This document shows, piece by piece, positions 5,823 to 9,149 of a stretch of DNA of 9,149 nucleotides; positions within the stretch are counted from its first letter, which is position 1, and every line of letters begins with the position of its first letter. Below the pieces are notes generated by a model. That model saw only the letters and a program-made list of their open reading frames with translations, was not told the DNA's origin and ran no database searches. The DNA comes from an uncultured Saprospiraceae bacterium (lineage in GTDB: Bacteria > Bacteroidota > Bacteroidia > Chitinophagales > Saprospiraceae): positions 1 to 9,149 of the forward strand of contig CALDEN010000037.1 of NCBI GenBank assembly GCA_937942405.1, written 5' to 3'. The translations under genes and the position numbers were made by a program.

Positions 5823-8042
5823 CTATCGCTTCCACCATTTCCAAGTTTTCTTTTTCTTAGGTATAGTTTCGGTTACTTTCATATCTTTTTTAGGATGTAC
5901 GAGTTTCATCTCGTCGATGAGGTGTCCTGCACCTGCATACTTGTCTACAATAAAAAGGATATAACGAGCATCGACCATTATGTTACGGCAGATGGAAGGG
6001 TCATAGTTTATATCACTCATGGTTCCTTCCCATACTCTATCGAAGTTAAGACCGATCAGATTTCCATGTGCATCTATTGCAGGACTTCCAGAGTTACCAC
6101 CCGTAGTATGATTACTTCCTATAAAGCATACTGGTACTTTTCCGTTGGTGTCGGCATACTGACCGTAGTCTTTGGTCCTATGTAATTGGAGTAGTTTATC
6201 AGATACATCAAACTCATAATCGTCCGGCACATATTTCTCGATCACTCCATCTAGATAGGTTACTGGAGTATAGTGTACGGCATCTTTAGGTCGGTATCCT
6301 TTTACTTGACCATATGTGACTCTCATCGTACTGTTAGCATCAGGATAGAACTTTTGTTTAGGGAAAGTCTCGATAATCGACTGCATGTATATTCTTTGTA
6401 ATGAATCGATTTCATTTTTCTGACGACTATATGGATCTGCTATCGTACTGTTGTAAAGAGACTCCCATTCTACACCGAGTTTATATGCAGCATCATTTTT
6501 GATTTTGGCAACAGCCTGCTCAGGTGTTAAGTCGAGTACTTCTGTAACTTTTACATGATCTGTAAAGAGGGTGTTAGTATAGATCTGATCTGCCAGAGCA
6601 CGATATCCTTCTTTAGATGCCATGCTTGCTGTTTTTAAAGTTTTAGGAATGTACATTTCTTTGGCCTCCGAGCCATACATCTCAGTAAGTGCTGCAAATA
6701 CTTCTTGATCTATTTTGGGCTGATAGTTTTTATAAAATCCATCTAAATATCCTTTTACTCTTGGCAGGAAATCGGTATATCCTTTTTCTCCATTTTCATC
6801 ATATCTGCTTACCAGTGATCGGATGGCTCTCTGCATATTGAGGAGTTCGATATTACGTATAGCGATCTCTTGGTAGTAGTCTCTAGTGAGTGCTACTTCT
6901 TCAATGTCATTGTACGCTTTGTTAAAAGCAGTTAGGAGCGATTTACCATTTTCGGATTCGTTGTTTTTTACAAAGTCTGCTTCGAACTTTGCTTTACGGC
7001 CTAGAGCATCTGTAGATTTGAGTCCTTGGTTTTCGCCGATCCATTTTTTCCAATAGTTGGCTACTCTTGCAAATTTAGAAGCGTACTGGATACGTACTTC
7101 TTCATCTTCTCTCATGTACTTATCGATGATCTTTAGAGCGGTATCTCTGATTTTAATTTTTGCAGGATTGAGCGTATTCATGGTTTGCTCTACAGCTACA
7201 CCGGGTAGATACTGGTTAGTCCTTCCTGGAAAACCAAATATCAATGTAAAGTCATCTTCTTCCACACCGTCTAATGAAATCGGTAAAAAGTGCTTAGGCT
7301 TATATGGTACATTGTCTGCACTGTAATCCGCGGGCTTATTATCTGGTCCTGCGTAGATTCTGAATAGAGAAAAATCGCCAGTGTGTCTCGGCCATACCCA
7401 GTTATCTGTATCTGATCCAAATTTTCCGATAGACTCAGGAGGTGCTCCTACTAGACGTACATCATTAAATGTGGTCGTGACGAATGCAAAGTACTGATTG
7501 CCATTATAGAATGGTCGGATCATTACATCTTGGAATTCTTCTAGTGTGTAGTTCTTTTTGACAGCTTCTAGGTTTTTGTCGATGATAGATTGTCTTTCTT
7601 TGTCAGACATTCCTTCTTTAACCCCTGCTAAGGCCATCTCTGTGACGTCATCGATACGGTTTATGAACCTTGCAAAAAGGCCAGGATTTGCAAGTTCTTC
7701 TTCTTTAGTCATGGCCCAGAAACCATTTTTAAGCATATTATTGTCGATAGAGGAATGCGACTGGATCTGTCCATATCCGCAGTGATGATTAGTCAACATC
7801 AGCCCTTCTGAGGAGATAATCTCTGAAGTACAGAATCCACCAAAATGGACAATGGCATCTTTAAGCGAACTTTTATTTACAGAATAGATGTCTTCAGCGG
7901 ATAGCTTCATTCCCATGGACTGCATCTCTCCCTCGTTGAGTGATTTAAGGAGCAGCGGAAGCCACATCCCTTCACCAGCAAAACTGATTATGGAAAACGA
8001 GCACAAAGCGAGGCTCAAGAAAATATTTTTTACAATCTTCAT
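5823..8042 (-). CDS. dpp11: S46-family dipeptidyl-peptidase, DPP11-like (Asp/Glu-specific)
   Basis: The 739-residue product has a signal peptide (MKIVKNIFLSLALCSFSIISFA, cleavage near residue 22) and the S46 signature GMWLPLLL at the mature N-terminus. The chymotrypsin-like triad is visible: His87 in TNHHCGYG (84-91), Asp223 in WPRHTGDFSLFR and Ser651 in GGNSGSPA. The central helical region (~280-570) is the S46 lid domain. Residue 669, 18 positions after the serine, is arginine in GLNFDRVWEG; in Porphyromonas gingivalis DPP11 the matching Arg673 gives preference for Asp or Glu at P1, while DPP7 has glycine there. The enzyme should therefore release Xaa-Asp and Xaa-Glu dipeptides in the periplasm for uptake. 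Full family length. The last ~24 residues form an unusual tail, KKKKTWKWWKR, with no sorting domain. It is a single-gene unit with its own terminator; the next gene is divergent. Confidence 0.95.
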   Translation of the reverse strand: MKIVKNIFLSLALCSFSIISFAGEGMWLPLLLKSLNEGEMQSMGMKLSAEDIYSVNKSSLKDAIVHFGGFCTSEIISSEGLMLTNHHCGYGQIQSHSSIDNNMLKNGFWAMTKEEELANPGLFARFINRIDDVTEMALAGVKEGMSDKERQSIIDKNLEAVKKNYTLEEFQDVMIRPFYNGNQYFAFVTTTFNDVRLVGAPPESIGKFGSDTDNWVWPRHTGDFSLFRIYAGPDNKPADYSADNVPYKPKHFLPISLDGVEEDDFTLIFGFPGRTNQYLPGVAVEQTMNTLNPAKIKIRDTALKIIDKYMREDEEVRIQYASKFARVANYWKKWIGENQGLKSTDALGRKAKFEADFVKNNESENGKSLLTAFNKAYNDIEEVALTRDYYQEIAIRNIELLNMQRAIRSLVSRYDENGEKGYTDFLPRVKGYLDGFYKNYQPKIDQEVFAALTEMYGSEAKEMYIPKTLKTASMASKEGYRALADQIYTNTLFTDHVKVTEVLDLTPEQAVAKIKNDAAYKLGVEWESLYNSTIADPYSRQKNEIDSLQRIYMQSIIETFPKQKFYPDANSTMRVTYGQVKGYRPKDAVHYTPVTYLDGVIEKYVPDDYEFDVSDKLLQLHRTKDYGQYADTNGKVPVCFIGSNHTTGGNSGSPAIDAHGNLIGLNFDRVWEGTMSDINYDPSICRNIMVDARYILFIVDKYAGAGHLIDEMKLVHPKKDMKVTETIPKKKKTWKWWKR

Positions 8043-8105
8043 AAACTTAGAATTTTAACACTTTAATTTTCTGTAATTTAAAGTAAACTCCAAGAAATAC
8101 CATAC
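8043..8105. promoter_or_regulatory. Divergent intergenic promoter region
   Basis: These 63 bp separate the starts of the S46 peptidase (minus) and the YwaF-like gene (plus), so both promoters must lie here or reach into coding sequence. Weak -7-like strings are TACTTTAA on the minus strand and TAATTTTC on the plus strand; neither matches TAnnTTTG fully. No operator stands out. Confidence 0.35.
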
Positions 8106-8825
8106 ATGTTAGCCAGCTTTTCCCTAGTGGTTAGATTATTTAGTCCTGCACATCTATTGCCGATACTATTTATTGCATTATTAGGAGTGGTATGTATTAT
8201 GTCGGCAAATACTTACCTCACAGAGCGAGGCAAGACTTGGCTAGGAACAGGTTTTGCAATGATTGCGACACTCGGTGTTGTTATCAGGATGTGGGTGCTG
8301 TATCTAGATGGATCTTTTGTCGTTCAGGCCGAATTGCCCTTGCACTTATGCCGGGTTCTGGGAATGGCTGCACCTTTTGTTATGTATTACCGCAATAGGA
8401 ATCTACTCGGTGTCATGTACTTCTTAATACTAGCTGGTACCTTACAAGCCAATATTACTCCTGATGTAGATGGAGACTTTCCATCTATGAGATATCTGAC
8501 TTACTGGATGATGCATAGTGCACTGATCGTTCTTCCGTTTTATGCGATTTATGTGTATAAATTGAAGATCACATGGCAAGACTTAAAACGTAGCTTTATA
8601 TACATCAATATTTACTTTGTATTGATAAATCTTTTTAACTGGATCACGGGGAGTAATTATTTTTATACCTGTAATAAGCCAGTAAGTGCCTCACTGTTAG
8701 ACTATTTTGGGCCTTGGCCGTATTATTTAATGGTTACGTATGTAATAGGTTGTATACTGCTATTTCTACTATATCTACCATGGTATCTAAAAGCCCAAAA
8801 GTCTACTCAAAGTCGATCAGCGTAA
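8106..8825 (+). CDS. TIGR02206/YwaF-like multipass membrane protein (TMEM164 superfamily)
   Basis: The 239-residue product has about six or seven membrane segments, at roughly 17-34, 48-67, 83-95, 101-117, 133-151, 164-180 and 206-226. Family motifs seen are FSPAHLLP (12-19), ELPLHLCRV (76-84, His80 and Cys82), MMHSALIVLPFY (135-146, His137), SNYFYTCNKP (183-192) and LLDYFGPWPYYL (197-208). This matches bacterial TIGR02206/YwaF proteins, related to eukaryotic TMEM164. Human TMEM164 is reported (from memory) to be an acyltransferase using a conserved Cys and His; Cys82 and His137 could be equivalents, so a lipid acyl-transfer role is possible but unproven. The ATG at 8106 gives a typical family N-terminus. 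The gene is divergent from the S46 peptidase and its last 23 bp overlap the convergent FKBP gene, with no terminator between them. Confidence 0.85.
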   Translation: MLASFSLVVRLFSPAHLLPILFIALLGVVCIMSANTYLTERGKTWLGTGFAMIATLGVVIRMWVLYLDGSFVVQAELPLHLCRVLGMAAPFVMYYRNRNLLGVMYFLILAGTLQANITPDVDGDFPSMRYLTYWMMHSALIVLPFYAIYVYKLKITWQDLKRSFIYINIYFVLINLFNWITGSNYFYTCNKPVSASLLDYFGPWPYYLMVTYVIGCILLFLLYLPWYLKAQKSTQSRSA

Positions 8826-9149
8826 CATCAAATGCGAGTACGGTGTTGCCTGGAATACTTCCTTGACCACTAGTTCCATATGCATATTCTGAAGGGATAA
8901 TGAATGTTCCAGATCCGCCTTTTCCGAGTAATGGAATAGCTATTTGCCATCCTTGGATCACTTGCCATAATCCGAACTCCGAATTATCGTTAGCGTCAAA
9001 CTCAGTTCCATCTAGGAAATACCCTTTATAGTTTACAGTAACCTTACTATTGATACTTGGATTTTCGCTGTTTCCAGGAGTATCTATAATATAGTGAATG
9101 CCTTCGTCTGTTTTCTGAGTAGTCAAGTTATTAGCAGCGATATAGTCTA
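8803..9149 (-). CDS. FKBP-type peptidyl-prolyl cis-trans isomerase, C-terminal part
   Basis: The frame is open to the window edge, so the start is outside. In-frame codons right of the TTG at 9124-9126 read DYIAANN, continuing into LTTQKTDEGIHYIID, which is the usual lead-in of Bacteroidota FKBPs; TTG is therefore an internal leucine, not a start. The visible part is a whole FKBP fold of ~107 residues: VTVNYKGYFLDGTEFDAN, VIQGWQIAIPLLGKGGSGTF, IIPSEYAYG, IPGNTVLAFDVTLIDFE. Pocket residues Tyr, Phe-Asp, Val-Ile, Trp and the Tyr of EYAYG are present, so it should be catalytically competent. By family it speeds proline isomerisation, probably in the periplasm; the missing N-terminus would show whether it has a signal peptide or lipobox. 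The ending DFE is the normal domain end. Confidence 0.92.
   Translation of the reverse strand, partial: DYIAANNLTTQKTDEGIHYIIDTPGNSENPSINSKVTVNYKGYFLDGTEFDANDNSEFGLWQVIQGWQIAIPLLGKGGSGTFIIPSEYAYGTSGQGSIPGNTVLAFDVTLIDFE

Noticed and set aside
5895..6185. Plus-strand open frame of 96 codons opposite the S46 peptidase
   Set aside because: It is antisense to the catalytic-serine region and arises from that gene's codon use; other plus-strand frames at 7057-7326 and 7558-7785 are the same case.
8192..8398. Overlapping plus-strand frame of 68 codons in the YwaF-like gene
   Set aside because: It is a shifted frame inside a clear membrane-protein gene with no domain of its own.
9124..9126. TTG as start of the FKBP gene, giving a complete 107-residue protein
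   Set aside because: The frame stays open to the window edge and the upstream codons (DYIAANN) continue a normal FKBP lead-in, so TTG is an internal leucine and the gene is truncated by the window.

Overview
The window reads as chromosomal DNA of an AT-rich member of the Bacteroidota, most likely a marine or environmental Flavobacteriia- or Saprospiria-like bacterium. Four things support this: two secreted proteins with type IX secretion (T9SS) C-terminal sorting domains, an S46 dipeptidyl-peptidase, a BlaI-type repressor paired with an M56 metallopeptidase that ends in a TonB C-terminal domain, and TAnnTTTG-like -7 promoter elements without clear Shine-Dalgarno sequences. The assignment is from recognised families only; no search was possible.

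Layout. Bases 1-314 hold the 3' end of an M28-family zinc peptidase. Two tandem plus-strand paralogues follow (about 367-1419 and 1572-2615). Each encodes an exported protein with a WCPNC thioredoxin-like motif and a T9SS sorting domain, and each has its own terminator. The bodies of the two genes have diverged, but the last 180 coding bases are about 93% identical without gaps, and similarity continues through the terminator. A minus-strand block meets them tail to tail: zinc-ribbon membrane protein (5432-5079), DoxX-like membrane protein (5004-4666), BlaI-type repressor (4412-4044) and M56/TonB protein (4047-2674). The last two overlap by four bases. A cluster of alternating CAACTA/TAGTTG half-sites upstream of the repressor is the likely operator.

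After a gap of about 390 bp comes a minus-strand S46 peptidase (8042-5823) with its own strong terminator. The residue 18 positions after its catalytic serine is arginine, which points to a DPP11-type, Asp/Glu-specific enzyme. Divergent from it is a TIGR02206/YwaF-like multipass membrane protein (8106-8825). Its 3' end overlaps the 3' end of a convergent FKBP-type peptidyl-prolyl isomerase by 23 bp; that gene runs off the right edge (8803-9149).

How the genes fit together. Several products act in the cell envelope or outside the cell: the peptidases in export and peptide use, the T9SS pair in secretion, the M56/BlaI pair in envelope sensing. Apart from the repressor-sensor pair, the genes look like separate transcription units rather than one pathway. 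I see no mobile element, CRISPR array, RNA gene or defence cassette. The most notable signals are the mosaic T9SS gene pair, the helically phased operator array, and a sensor module that lacks a beta-lactam-binding domain and carries a TonB domain instead.
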